From contig NC_064040.1 in the NCBI RefSeq assembly GCF_932526225.1, positions 7,165,181-7,229,180 on the forward strand: a DNA stretch of 64,000 nt, read 5' to 3'. The number at the start of each line of letters is the position of its first letter. Positions within the stretch are counted from its first letter, which is position 1. Of the stretch, positions 33,419 through 46,047 are shown one piece after another. This stretch comes from Nematostella vectensis (Eukaryota > Cnidaria > Anthozoa > Actiniaria > Edwardsiidae). Under the pieces are notes generated by a model. The model had not been told where the DNA came from and did not search any database. It saw nothing but the letters and a program-made list of their open reading frames with translations. The position numbers and the translations under genes were made by a program.

Positions 33419-34600
33419 AAACTATGGGAAATTTATTTTTATTGTATGATTTTGCTGACAGCTATCTTGGAAAACCTCCGATGCCCAAACAATTTCGGTT
33501 CTCAATTAATACTCTTACTATACTTAACAAGAAAAAAAAATACCGCTTGTTTCTTGAAATAGCGGAGGAACTGGATGAGTCGGAAAAAAGAAAATACAGC
33601 TGCTCATGTTGCTCAAGTTGCTATGACGACTATATAAGCTAGAAAACGTTTTTTTGGGTACAATAAATACTTTCTGGAACATAAGAATCGATCTTATTTG
33701 GTGTGCAAAAAATACGAATATGAAAACCATAAAGGGATGGGTAAATAAAATTTATGAAGGGGTTATGGAAATACTCATTATCAATGTAATATCAATTTCA
33801 AAGCAATCTTTTATATGATTTTGAGCAAAATAATATCAACGTTATATGGAAAGAAATAAGAAAGTCGAGTCATTTAGAATTAATAAAATTGCTGTTTTAT
33901 TCGTCTGCAATGTATCTTAACTGTGACTGTGTGATGTTCAAAATTTATTGCCAATCTATTGTGAGAACCGCCAACTCTCCATATTAGCTCAGCTTTAGTT
34001 TGTCACCATAATGTTCTTTCGATCTCAGAAAATTGATAAGAAATATAATGAGTGCTTGCCTACTCTACAATTTTGTATTTCAACAAAATACATCAAAGAA
34101 GTATGTGGAGGAGTTGAATTTGTTAATCGGTAATCGGGATGTTCATGGCGGAATCAGATGAGACATAGACGTGGTTCAATATTTAGACAAAACGCTAAAA
34201 AATGTTTATTTGGGAAAAATAGTTTTAAGTAAACTTCCCGTCTCAAAAAAGCTGTTCAAATAACTCTTCTTTTGTTTACGAATGCATTAAAATCCATAGA
34301 TAAGACCATCAAACTGTTTAAGTACCACAAAACAAATATGTCTATTTAAAGGGGATGTGCCCTGCCAGTCTTCGTGGGCCACGGAAAGCTAAGCAATTTA
34401 TAATCACTCTAGGGTGAATTGGTGAATAAAGCCTGATAACTGGCCCTCATTTAGTGTTACTTGGGTATTTATTATTTTTTTTTTCTAACGTGAATTGGCC
34501 GAGGTTCACGAACGATTTTTGGGGGATACCCTTTCGATACCTTTCAAATAGCCTCTCCCTTCTCCCTTATGCATATTACATCCTAGTGTAGAAACAACTT
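33419..34600. other. AT-rich intergenic sequence
   Basis: No repeat unit, exon or RNA gene was recognised. Short ORFs here have low-complexity composition. Confidence 0.45.
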
Positions 34601-36080
34601 TTGACAGTTTTTGACAACTTTTGTAGAAACCCTTTTGATAGCTCATTTAACCCTTTCCGTAACGAAAGCACTTGGACTCCCTCCTCAGGCAGGGATAGCT
34701 CACTCGACACCTTCCTTAATTCTGTCAAACTAAAGATACAAAACTCTACACTTAACAAGACTCGCTCTAACATCACACCTGGTGAACGTAACGCTTTAAC
34801 ACAACTCAACCAAAGACAAGACATCATAATCAAACCCCCAGACAAAGGATCTGGCACAGTCGTAATGGACAAAGACTGGTATATTATTTCTTGACGTTAA
34901 TGTCTCCCTTGTTAATAGTAAAATCGAAACTGACCTCTACTCCAAACCTACTGACAAACACCAACACCTTCTTTTTTCATCTTGCCATCCTCATCACACC
35001 AAAAAAGCTATCCCCTATAGCCTCGCCCTCCGTATTCGCCGCATTTGTTCTACAGAAGAAAGCTTTAATAACCGCTGCAATGAACTCACCAACTACCTCC
35101 TCAAGCGTGGCTATAAACCCGCTATTCTCAAGAGACAAATCCTACGCGTTGCTAACATTTCCCGCATTGACGCCCTACACCCTAATAATAACAACCACAA
35201 AAACTCCCGTCGCATCCCCTTTGTCACTACCTATAACCCTATACTACCTAACATCAACGACATAATCCGTAGAAACTACAACCTTCTACTCTCGCCTAAG
35301 CGATGCCATAAGGTTTTCACTGAGCCCCCTCTTGTCGCCTTTCGCCGCTCACCTAACCTCCGCGACATACTCGTTAAAGCCAAGCTACCTTCCGACCGCT
35401 CTCCCACCAACCAACCTCCCGGTGCTTTCCGTTGCGGAAAAAACTGCCTAACCTGCCCCTATATTAGAACCGATGGCCCGACAAGCTACACATTTTTCTC
35501 AACAGGTGAAACACGACCTATAACCTCCCACATAACCTGCAATTATAAAAACGTGATTTATATGATTCAATGTAACCGCTGTAACCTTCAATATATTGGG
35601 GAAACTAAACGTAAATTAAAAGAACGCTTTAATGACCACCGCAGAACTGTAGACTCCCAATCTCGATCCATACCAACCCACGCCGCTGAACACTCCCTAA
35701 AACCTAACCACTCCGCTTCTGACATAGAGCTCATACCTATTGAAAAAATAAGAAATAACAGCGACTCCACCTGCAAAGCAAGAGAAGCCACACTGATAGC
35801 TCGCGCTGGCACTCTTGAACCCGGTGGCCTCAACCGGCGTGAAGAAACCGTTTAGCTACTTAGTAATCCTCACCACCCTATTTACCATCTTCCATAAGTC
35901 ACCCCTTCCTCAATTACTATTTTTACCTTTTGTTAGTTAATCATCAATGAACTTTGTACATATACCAGCTGTAACATGCCATTGTAACTCATTTATAACC
36001 TGAAGAAGGCAGGTATTGGCCTGCCGAAATATCGTTCTAAAAAACATAAATCTGCGTTGTTGTCGACTTTTTCTTTTAAA
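34601..36080 (+). mobile_element. Penelope-like retroelement with the RT core deleted
   Basis: Two frames are present. The first (34601-34886) ends with KPPDKGSGTVVMDKDWYI, the upstream region of Penelope-type reverse transcriptases. The second is open from 34887 to the stop at 35853-35855 and starts FLDVNVSLVNSKIETDLY, the downstream end of the RT domain. The fingers and palm, including the catalytic YxDD, are missing between them. The second frame continues through a Cys-rich CGKNCLTCPY segment to a GIY-YIG endonuclease domain (VIYMIQCNRCNLQYIGETKR). The 3' end has the inverted GGCAGGTATTGGCCTGCC. The element cannot reverse-transcribe, though the GIY-YIG half is intact over about 320 codons. 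Confidence 0.85.
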
Positions 36081-38364
36081 GGTTGTAGAAACTAGGATGG
36101 AATTCCTCCTTGCCTAAATACTGATAGTACAGCATTCGCAAGATTTTAAGGCAAAAAAATTAACTCTTTTTTCTCACAGACATGATTTAGCCACTAACAG
36201 TTTGTCAATCGATGTATTCCCCCTATCACATGATAAAACGCCCAGGCGAACGCAAATTTCAATGTGTCTAAACGTTTTTCCGAACATGGATGGAGGGAAA
36301 ATTAATATCGTACAGGGTCGTATAATGCAACTCAGGATTATTTTTAACGCAGATGAGAGCTTTAATCATTTAGTGCAGATAGTGTTCCAATGGTAGTCTT
36401 AATGTTCAAAATAAAAACAAAACAACAACAACATTGTTGTCGGTTCTCCCTCCACCCCTCCCCTGTGGATTTGTCCGCACTGCGAAGCTCATTGAGAGTG
36501 GGGGATTTCGGGAAACGAAGCTCTCGGTATCCAGTGACGTTTTCCGGTTATTTCAAAGATACCTACTAATTTGAAAGGGAATTACGGCTCGTAACACTGA
36601 ATTGAATATTTTTTTATTATGCGTATTTTGAATTAAAAGTACAAATATATACTGTATATATGCTATATATATATTGTAGTTTCTCGAGTTGCAATACGCT
36701 TGGTTGAGCTGTCGATATTTTTTTCATTTTATTTTCATTCTCGTCTAAATTATTGGCTCACCCCCCAGCTCTACGGGCCTGGAGCGCCATAGTTATAACA
36801 CCAACATAAAAGGAATATTTTTTTCTTCAAATAACCCACAACGCTCTGTGTGATATTCCATATCTATTCGGGACGAGGGATATTTTATCATATCAACGTT
36901 TCTAAAGAAAATAGACACGGTTCAAAATATTGTCTTCGTGTTTCATGAGATCCATAAGGTCTAAGAAAAATAAACAATTCTTGAGACAGCCATAATTAAT
37001 GAAGGACGATCCAACTCATATTTGATAGCACTCGTTTTAAAGCCTTGTGATCACATGAAATACATATTTTATTGCAAAATAAATGGAAAACGATTGTATC
37101 ATTTTTGAGTATCCTACCCTAGTTTTAGAGCCTCTGTCATGCCGCTATTTTACGCTCCCGCGCAATATCGAGTCGCACAAAGTTCCCATTTCTACTGGCA
37201 AATCAAGCAAGAAGCTAAGATCATTCACTGAAACATTGTTAATAAGGCATCACACCTCAATTATCAATGGTCATTTAAAAGTTCTCACACAGCCACCGTT
37301 GTTTTTGCTTTTAATGCAAAATTGGTTTGAGACGTTTTTCTTACGACGAGAAACTGACAATGACTTTTTCAGTGAATTTGAGCATACGAAACTCCATCTT
37401 GAATATAATTTGGATGCGCGATAAATGGGAGAAGAATGGAGAGCAATGCAATCGAAAATATCGCAATAGTTTTTTATTATGCTTATGGCTGATTTAGACA
37501 GTACGATTTCATAATCGTATGCGACTTGCCTACGATATGTCTTAGCCCTAAAATACACACGCTTCTTAGTCGAACATCGTAGTGGAGTCGTAGTCTAATT
37601 TATTTATCTAACTTATGCTTTATAGTTTTGTCTACAAAAAGCACGTCTATTGAGAACCGAAAGTGGACTCTCCGCTGTGGAGAGAGGGGGGAGGGGATTT
37701 ACACACTACGGATTCGTAGTCGAGCATCGTGGTGAAGTCGTAGACTAATCTACTAATTTACACTCTACGACTCGAGTTGTAGAGGTGTCGCATTCAACCA
37801 AATCTTGCTGTCTAGTTCGCCTTTAGTCAAACTCGACATGTTGCTAGGGTTACAAAATGGCGGCTGACAGATACACTGACTGAGTGAGTGACAAGATATT
37901 ACGTTTCGATATTACGTACGCTTGAGGAGAAGGGATGATAACATGTTTTCCGAGCCCCATAAACCGAAGCCGTAACCCCCCCTAGCCCCGACAACGCCTT
38001 TCTATGGTTATGCGTCAAAACATTGAAAAACAGCGTGATGATAGGATAAAAGTCGTAATCTAAATACCCATCTCATTGATATAGAAAAGGTCCATATTAA
38101 GACTCCCGCCCGCAACAGCAAGGCTTGGACCTGCTATATATTTTTTGTGATATTGCAAATAGACTCCATCGGTTACCGGTGTTTAGGGCGGTTACAATTG
38201 TACAATTTTTCTCACACGACCGAGTGCATGAGTGTATGTAAAAAACGAACAGAAGTATCCACCCAAAGGAATCATCACATGATCTGAATTGGGCGGCAAC
38301 AAGCTTTTAACACTGTTAGTCGATTGTGTCGATTGGCGCAAGCTTACTAGGCACTCTGTCGTAA
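36081..38364. other. Intergenic between the retroelement and MITE pair
   Basis: Contains short related inverted motifs around TTCGTAGTCGARCATCGTRGTG at about 37568-37600 and 37720-37760. ORFs at 37083-37558 overlap on both strands and look non-coding. No supported gene. Confidence 0.45.
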
Positions 38365-38543
38365 TTTAGTATAAATCCACTCACAAACGAATCCCGCAAT
38401 TTGAATGGCTCCCGTACTCACTATCTATTGAGCATATATATAGTGAGTAGCTAAAAAGCGGCGCCAAAAGCGGTTATTTATTACTGGGAGTTATTAAAAT
38501 CGTCATTTATTTGAAGGTAGTATGTGAGTGGATTTATACTAAA
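38365..38543. mobile_element. MITE with 20-bp TIRs
   Basis: TTTAGTATAAATCCACTCAC at the left is mirrored by GTGAGTGGATTTATACTAAA at the right. 179 bp and non-coding. The next inverted-repeat element abuts it directly. Confidence 0.8.
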
Positions 38544-38653
38544 ACAATTAGACTACTTGTTCTCGTTTTCTGAGTCAAATAGTCAACCCGGCGCTACGAG
38601 CCGCGTTGACTATTTATTGACTCATAGAAAACTCGAACTCGTAGTCTAATTGT
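38544..38653. mobile_element. Second small foldback, abutting the first
   Basis: ACAATTAGACTAC is mirrored by GTAGTCTAATTGT, and inner TGAGTCAA and TAGTCAAC also pair. 110 bp. It lies 150 bp beyond the GPCR stop codon. Confidence 0.75.
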
Positions 38654-38802
38654 TAAATATTGGCTACCGCCCGTAAAAGCCAGGTTCATGCCTGTATTTT
38701 ATTGCAGTATTGTCAATGGGCTGTTATTATGGCTATAGCGAGCTATGGCATTATTCCCTTCATCAGTGATACATTGGCTTACGCCCGTAATAGCCAGGTG
38801 AA

Positions 38803-39951
38803 TCACTTCGTCTTTGTGTTGGTATCGCTGTCTTCAGGGGCATTTTGAACTCGTCTGACGGTGATGGACCCTGCGGTCACTGAGACGTCAGACGGTGTAT
38901 AGAAGGTCCCTCCTCCCCCAGGAGTTAAGCGATTGATAACGTGATTTTTAAAAATCCTTTTGAAAGCCGTGCGAAATCGCTTGTATTTCAGCCAGTAAAT
39001 AATAGGATTGCAGCAGCTGTTGCTGAAACCGATGATCATTCCTACCATAGACGCAGGTCCTCTGATCTTAGTCTTTTTCGCGATCTCAAAAAACAGCATG
39101 ATACAGAATGGCGACCAACAGACGAGATAAGTTAAAATCAGCAACAAAATTGTCATTAGCCCTTTATACTTTCTTAGAACCGAACTTTTTGATTTGTTGC
39201 TTGCCTTCTTTTCTTGAGGGTTTGTTTCACCGATACGGACATCGATTCGTTTCGATTGGTCACGGATGATGCGAGCGAGTAACACGTATACAATAAACAT
39301 GACTATTAGCGCAATGCCGTACGTCCCAGTCACAACCGACACAGCAAACGTCAAGTTCAGGCCATTAGACGCCCAATCCTCCGATGCGCATTCCCCGATA
39401 TACGGGATAAAGCACTCGTAGGAACTAATCCCAATTATGGGTAAGAGCGCCCAAAAGGCAGAGTAAATCCATGCGATCAGACAATATATGTACACTTTAC
39501 GAGTCGTCATCCATGTGGGGTAAAGAAGCGGTCGCGCGATTGAGAGATATTTGTCCACGGAGAGCAGCATCAGGTGCATAATGGATGATATACAGAAACA
39601 GAAGTTCCCAAATGCGTTAAAGTCCTTCATAAACACACCACATCGCCACGTTTGGGTTCGAAAAGCTTCGATTGCGCACGGCATCACAAGTAAGCCAACG
39701 AGTACATCCGCAATGGCTAGACTTAGCAAGAAATGATTGTTTACGGTAGATCGGAGCATGTCGCTTGTCATGAAGACAACCATCACAGCGGAGTTCCCAA
39801 CAACGGTCAGCACTAGTACGACAGCCATATACACAGTGCCAAATACGGCCCAGGCGAACTCCATCTCAAATAGACGAACAGCCCCGCCTTCCGTCGATGC
39901 GTTCGTAATGTTTGGTAAAGTTCCCTTCATGGTTAATCTTTGTCTTTTCAA
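38803..39951 (-). CDS. Class A (rhodopsin-type) G-protein-coupled receptor, intronless
   Basis: Single 382-residue ORF with seven membrane segments. Two N-glycosylation sequons lie at residues 14 and 17. Landmarks are GN at 52-53 (TM1), LAIAD with Asp82 (TM2), Cys103 and an extracellular partner at 180 or 188, DKY at 133-135 in place of DRY, a basic third loop, CWSP at 278-281 (TM6) and NPIIY at 315-319 (TM7). Helix 8 follows as KYKRFRTAFKRIF. The architecture resembles amine-type receptors. Counting 17 residues back from Asp133 gives Asn116 where those receptors carry the ligand-binding aspartate, so an aminergic ligand is doubtful. A second Met at position 8 could be the start. No close neighbour suggests a ligand. 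Confidence 0.95.
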   Translation of the reverse strand: MKRQRLTMKGTLPNITNASTEGGAVRLFEMEFAWAVFGTVYMAVVLVLTVVGNSAVMVVFMTSDMLRSTVNNHFLLSLAIADVLVGLLVMPCAIEAFRTQTWRCGVFMKDFNAFGNFCFCISSIMHLMLLSVDKYLSIARPLLYPTWMTTRKVYIYCLIAWIYSAFWALLPIIGISSYECFIPYIGECASEDWASNGLNLTFAVSVVTGTYGIALIVMFIVYVLLARIIRDQSKRIDVRIGETNPQEKKASNKSKSSVLRKYKGLMTILLLILTYLVCWSPFCIMLFFEIAKKTKIRGPASMVGMIIGFSNSCCNPIIYWLKYKRFRTAFKRIFKNHVINRLTPGGGGTFYTPSDVSVTAGSITVRRVQNAPEDSDTNTKTK

Positions 39952-40705
39952 ATGCTTTTTGAGTTAGCTCTGGGCTTGTGGTTCTTTGCGGAGGCTGTAT
40001 TTGTGGCGTAGTTGTCTATTTTAAAGAGAAAAACAGGATATTAGCAAATCCAATTAGATTGGAGACGCGGTAATTTCAGGCGCATATGTCCTAGTGGGTT
40101 TGATTTCCCGTAAATTAAAGAAAGAAAGAACTGGACACAGCAGAGGCTAGGTTGAATGTCAGATTCGTGTTCAATTCTCTGTAAATGACTAGCTATTCAT
40201 TGTTCTTAAGAAGTGACAAGCAAACAATAGATCTAAGGATTTCGCCAAAATGTGAGCAAGTAGAGATCATAGAAACAGTTGTACTGAGTTGTTGACAATT
40301 GGCATCGCGCGTATAAACAAATATAATAAGAAAAAAATTTTACACAATTAGAAAAACTATTAATATAGCAACACAAGTAACGTACATTCATTTCTATTGG
40401 ATATTCCTTTAATTTGGAAGAGTAATTACTAAAACTGCCGACCAACCATAGTACTGATTCTTATGAAATATAGGTTTGTCGCTTTTACCTTATTAAAAGT
40501 AAACGTAATAGATTAGTTAGTCTGCTGTTATGGTTTTAACTGGACATTAGAGGAAGTATTAGTAGTATTAAAAAGCATAAAAATATGAAACTGAAATTTC
40601 TGAAGAAAAAAAAAATAGCGGAAATAAAATTTAACTGTGGATCCAATACAAGAGAGAGTTTCAGGAATAAAAAATTTGAATTTCTAATTACTTCCAAAAA
40701 TCACA
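39952..40705. other. 5' flank of the GPCR
   Basis: AT-rich, presumably promoter and 5' UTR of the receptor. No element was recognised. Confidence 0.5.
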
Positions 40706-40709
40706 TAAC

Positions 40710-40719
40710 ATAATATTAA

Positions 40720-40758
<39 letters not shown>

Positions 40759-40989
40759 TACTATTACTATTACTATTACTATTACTATTACTATTACTAT
40801 TACTATTACTATTACTATTACTATTACTATTACTATTACTATTACTATTACTATTACTATTACTATTACTATTACTATTACTATTACTATTACTATTACT
40901 ATTACTATTACTATTACTATTACTATTACTATTACTATTACTATTACTATTACTATTACTATTACTATTACTATTACTATTACTATTAC

Positions 40990-41083
<94 letters not shown>
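40710..41083. repeat. ATTACT hexanucleotide array flanked by ATT runs
   Basis: About 370 bp. The centre (about 40750-40990) is uninterrupted ATTACT units; both flanks (40715-40750 and 40990-41083) are pure ATT. The composition is nested and nearly symmetrical. Confidence 0.97.
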
Positions 41084-41234
41084 TACCTTTTTTAGTGTTA
41101 AATACTTTTATTTGTGTGTGAGTTGATCTGATGTTACTACATTAGAAATGTCTATTTTGTTAAAAAAAGACCGCTTTAAACGGGGAGGAAGTTTGCTTGG
41201 TTAAGGGTAAGATGAATGATCGCTATTGTAGTAC

Positions 41235-41530
41235 ATTCTTATTTATAAGAAAGTCTAATTTTCAGTAGGGACATTTTAAGGCTTAATATGTTTTCAACGA
41301 TGTTCTTAAATTTTAGTGCATATAAGAATATAATACCAAATGAATTGAAGCAGGGAAGAGAATTACACTTATGATCAATATCAATAAATAAGGTTGTTAC
41401 TACGAGCAAAATTTGATTCTGCATTTAAGAATGCTTCAGGACTAAAAAACATTTTTTTTTTGCTATCTGGCCTCGGCATTATCTTAAAATTTGGTGAGAT
41501 CTCATGCTGGACGTTCTTATAAAAAAAGGT
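41235..41530. repeat. Second copy of the TTCTTAT-ended repeat
   Basis: Shares its ends and internal GGTGAGATCTCA block with 21990-22255; see that entry. Confidence 0.65.
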
Positions 41531-44500
41531 TCTTATAAAAAAGAGTATATGCCAACTTGGAAGTCAGCTCATATTTACATTCGCCATATTTGTGTTCATG
41601 TTTGAAATGAAAAACAAAGTAATAAATCGTGAGTTAAAAAAAAAAACGTTTCGAACAAAACTGCTTGAGATCTGAGGAACACTTTAGAATACAATAGGTT
41701 CGGGCTTCTGAAAAAGGATATTCACTGATATTATGTATGCGTTGATGATCAACAAGCAAAAACGGATTTTTTACCTATAATTTGCCGAAGTTTATGCTAA
41801 AATTTGAGAACTCCTTTTCCGTAGTACACGGTACACAGTACATATCTAAATATTAATAAGAAATCATTTATAAAATCTTTAAAAATATTAATTAATTTGA
41901 TGACAACTCATTGTAAAAGGAGAGAGTACAGATACAATTAAACTAAAACGCCGTTTTGGGGCCGTTCGCAATATGTTGAAAAGTGACGACATTGAGTTCA
42001 ATAGGAAACAATTGAACGAGTTTGAAATTACCTCCACTCCACTATTTCATAGGAAAATATTCCATGAAAAATGAGATTACCTTGGAGGGTTTATTTGAGG
42101 CAGGCGTATTGACGGGAAAGGACGTGCCTTGCTCATCTATCAGTAAGCATAAGTTTTGTTGTCTCCTGGGGCCATTTAGCAGCAACACTACACGGTTATT
42201 GCCTTGACTTTAAATGAAAAAATCATGGGAAAGATTCTTATCTCCTTGAAAATGAAATACCGAAACAATATACAGTAAATGATAAGGCCTTAATTCCGAC
42301 AGAAGTCTTAAGATTTACTCCCCGTGTTTCCGTTCATAAAACATCAAAGTGGCAGTCAATCTAACGGCTAAGATTTAGTTTCCCTTTTTCCTGTCGGCAA
42401 TTTAAGGCGTCAGTTTGGTTCCTGAGTAATCGAAACAGATATAATTGCTTTATTCGCAAAGTGAAGTATCAATTTTACCCGGGCTAGAACGTCAATAAGA
42501 ATAGCTATTTGTTGTACCTGATATCTTTCGCACTCTCTAGACCTTTTTTTAATTCGTGATTATTCATAAAAATGATAAAAATCAAAGTATACCTGGGTAT
42601 ATGGATCGTTTGCTTTTGCTAGTTTCTAACCGGTTTCTATAACAGTAAACACCCGCATTAAAGTACCTTAAATTTTCAAGATCACGTTGAATACAGTAGA
42701 TTCTTATAAATCGGGGTATCTTTTGACAAATCAGGCTGTTTAGGTTCTTGATTAGTTCTTATTTTTTATATACACCGACAATAACAGTCAATGCTGAACG
42801 CAGCATAATTTCAGGGGTGGATCCAGACTGATTAAAATGATTCCAGTGAATCACTCAAACTCCCAGAAAAAAGTTAACATTTGCTAAAAGCATATTTTCT
42901 CTTTTGTTATCGACTGTTAGAATTTTGCAGCGGCGTAGCCAGGGGGCCTTTTTGAGGCATTCTCTCCTGTGTTTTAGATAATGTCTCACACATTTTCTGT
43001 ATTTTTGGCTGCTAGAAAGGGGGACCCGGGCCCCCGAGACCACCCCCCTGGCTACGCCCCTGTTTTGACAAAACAATCTTTCAAAAAAGGGCCTATTCTT
43101 TCCCTTTCCCACCAAACTGATAAGGTTCTTATGGTAAAAAGGATCCTTAAAATGCTAAATCCTTACCTGAACTGGTTTATAATCTCTAGGTTCTTTTGCG
43201 CGGGTGATTACTGTATTATTATATCGGAACTGCAGGTGATTCAAGGAAGTAATTTTAAGGGTTGTTGAAACGTCGAGAAACTGAAAACATTTTGATATCC
43301 AAATGTCGAACCATATGGTTCAATTATCTTTGTTTTGGACAATCAAGCATTTTGCTGTTTCTTAAGCACTTGTGATATAAATAAAAGAAAATAAGGTTTA
43401 ATAATAGTTCAAACTTTTGATTTTAACTCTTCCCCTTAAACTTCAAGCAAAGAAAATCGAAGAAAAAACTCTAAAAGACGTAAGGGGTTATACTAATTGG
43501 TAATATCAGCACTTTTCTGCTTCTCTTTATAAAAAGAAATGAAGAACAGGCGCTGATCAAGGAAAAAAATCTGACCTGTTGAACGAAAAAAGCGCCTGCA
43601 CTGTCGCCTCAATGAAAAGAATGAATGACATGCAGCATACATTTTGATCTGTTTATGTGAACACGTCTAAATAGGTCTGGGCGCCTGAAGGAAAATATCT
43701 ACCATAAGATCAAATCTAAAAAACGAAGTAAAAAGTGTACAAAATGGAAGGAATACATTTAAACTCTAGACACTATTAATTGTCATGCGGAATACCACCT
43801 ACTCACCGGGGAGCACCTTAAAGGCACTATGGAAATTAAAGCCTCGACATTCCCTTTTTTCTTAATATAAACTACTAAAAAAGAATATTCAATACATTTG
43901 TATTAATTAAGATAAATAAATAAATGTGACATCCGATATTGTATACCATCCGTTGCCGGTGTAGCTAAAAGTAAGGTCTACTTTTTCCCGTTTATTGATG
44001 TCAGTCTTAGCTAGTCAACGGCTATAAGTTAAATTTATTGTCTTTTAATCTTCGGCTCCCCTGCGTGAAACCGCCAACAACCCTAATCAGTCGCGGAAGA
44101 AAGTTAGATTTTAGGGGTTATTGTTTTTATCGTATTCGCTATCGGCTATTCATAGTAGGGGTCCAGACTTTTAAAGCTTCAGTTTTTTCTGTAAATGGTA
44201 GTTATCACTGAGAAGTGTCTGACGCGAATTTTGGGCATGTTCACATTTTCCCACTCATCTTTGTCAAGAAAACTGCGCTAATGTGCACTCACTAAAATAC
44301 TCCCCTCTATTTTATGTGTTAATTAGAAGTCTGGAAAACAAATAAAAACTACCCAATAGCTTAGTTCCGGGAAATCTTTCCTGGAAAACCTTAAAAAGTC
44401 ACAGCTTACTCGAAAGGTTTTGTACAAGCACAAAGACAACAGCAGGAGCTTTCTCATACCCTTGTTGATTACGCTCTCATCCTATAGGGAAAAGAGCTCT

Positions 44501-46047
44501 TGAGAGACCCCCCACCTCCCGCCTCCCATTCGAATTTGGATTTGGACGCAATAAGTTCTCACTAGGACGCAACGCAAGTAATTTCCGATTTTTACACAAC
44601 ACGCGGCCAAATATCCAACACAATATCCCTCTCTAAAACGCCAAGGCGAGCGAGAGGCAATGGAAAAAGCAGCACAGACGAACCAGGATATTGGTTAAAG
44701 TCTCTCATTATCCTTCGGAAAAATAAAGCTAGTTTTAGCCTTTTGTGTGGTTTTGAAGGGGAATTGTGGCGCAGAAAGGGGTTTAGTTCTTCGAGAGAAC
44801 CCCCACCCCAAAGAGAGAAGAAGAGAGGATCACGGGAGACTGGGAACAATATCCTGGTTCGGGTGGAGGAGCGGGCGGTATAAAATCTCTTATTGGCTTA
44901 GCTACTTAACTTAATGGACTGGAGCGCGAGTAAAAGCGAACGCGACTGCTTTATTATACTTGCTTTTGTGTTTGACCCATTTCCACTCTGGGTTAGATTA
45001 CGTTTGTGTTTGACCCATTTTCATGTCTGTTACGCTTTGACACATTTTTACGTACTCTACTGTTTTACGCCTTGTGTTTGACATAATTTTCATTCTGTTA
45101 CCCTTGTGTTTGACTTATTTTTATTCTGAGTTGATAGCGCGTGTGTGTTTCTTTTTTTAATGCCATAATTCCAAATTCCATATAAGAACAAATTCGTCCT
45201 CCTTCATCCTCATATCATGCGACAGTATCGGCTGCGCAATTTCTTTCAGGTGATAAATTCTTAATCATTAAAAAAGCTAGATAAGATATGATAAGAAGTT
45301 ATTAGCGAAAGCTGAAATTTTAATGAAAGGACATGCTTATTTGCAAAAGTCATATGAACATTGCGCGACCAGATGGGCTAACAGTAAATGCAAACAAACC
45401 TGTTTTCATTTGAAGTTTGCTTTAGCAAAGTAAACGATTTTCAATTAGAGAGGTGTATTTAAAACATCAGATAACATACTTGTTTTGTCTATTTGCTAAC
45501 ACACACAATTTAAAACTTAAAATAGTCAAAATCCGTCTTGAATATAATGAGCTGGTCAGCTTTTGATCAGACTTTTATTCCAGGATCTAGTAACAGTTAG
45601 ATCCTCTTATTGAGATCCTCTTATTGCGTAATTATAAATGTTTTAAACAAATTGTTATTAAGGTTTAAAGGAATATCTGCTGTTCAACTGGTCTACAGTT
45701 TCTCCGATACCTTTTTTACGAATTTACGAATTATACAGGTGTGTTTGTGGCTGGCTGGCTTCCCGCGTTTGAATATGGTTACACCGACAAAGCATGACAG
45801 CCTGTTGAACAATAAATGAAAGCTTTCTAGAGTCTAAAACTTACTAGCACCTTTCCCTCAGCCTTGCTTGCGCTAATAGTCCATCTTGTTCCTACTAAAT
45901 GATCGCAACAGAGCGGACATCAAATCTCGAAGGCTGCCTTGACGTTTTTTTTGCATGTTAAGTTAAACGATTATTCGCGTCACTGCAGTCTTAACAAAAC
46001 AATCTTTGCGGTTTGTTTTCAAATGCCGACAGCACAAACAAAGAGAT
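41531..46047. other. Gene-poor AT-rich stretch
   Basis: Contains a MITE-like sequence at 42929-43062 and a degenerate TGTGTTTGACCCATTTTCAT repeat at about 44960-45130 (roughly 45-bp spacing). ORFs are short and without recognisable domains. I see no gene. Confidence 0.5.
42929..43062. mobile_element. MITE ending in GGCGTAGCCAGGGGG
   Basis: Left CAGCGGCGTAGCCAGGGGGC and right CCCCCCTGGCTACGCCCCTG are complementary, both flanked by TTTTG. A diverged relative lies at about 54050-54172 (GGCATTTTCTCCTATATTTT, CGGCTGCTAGAAGGGGGG). Confidence 0.75.
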
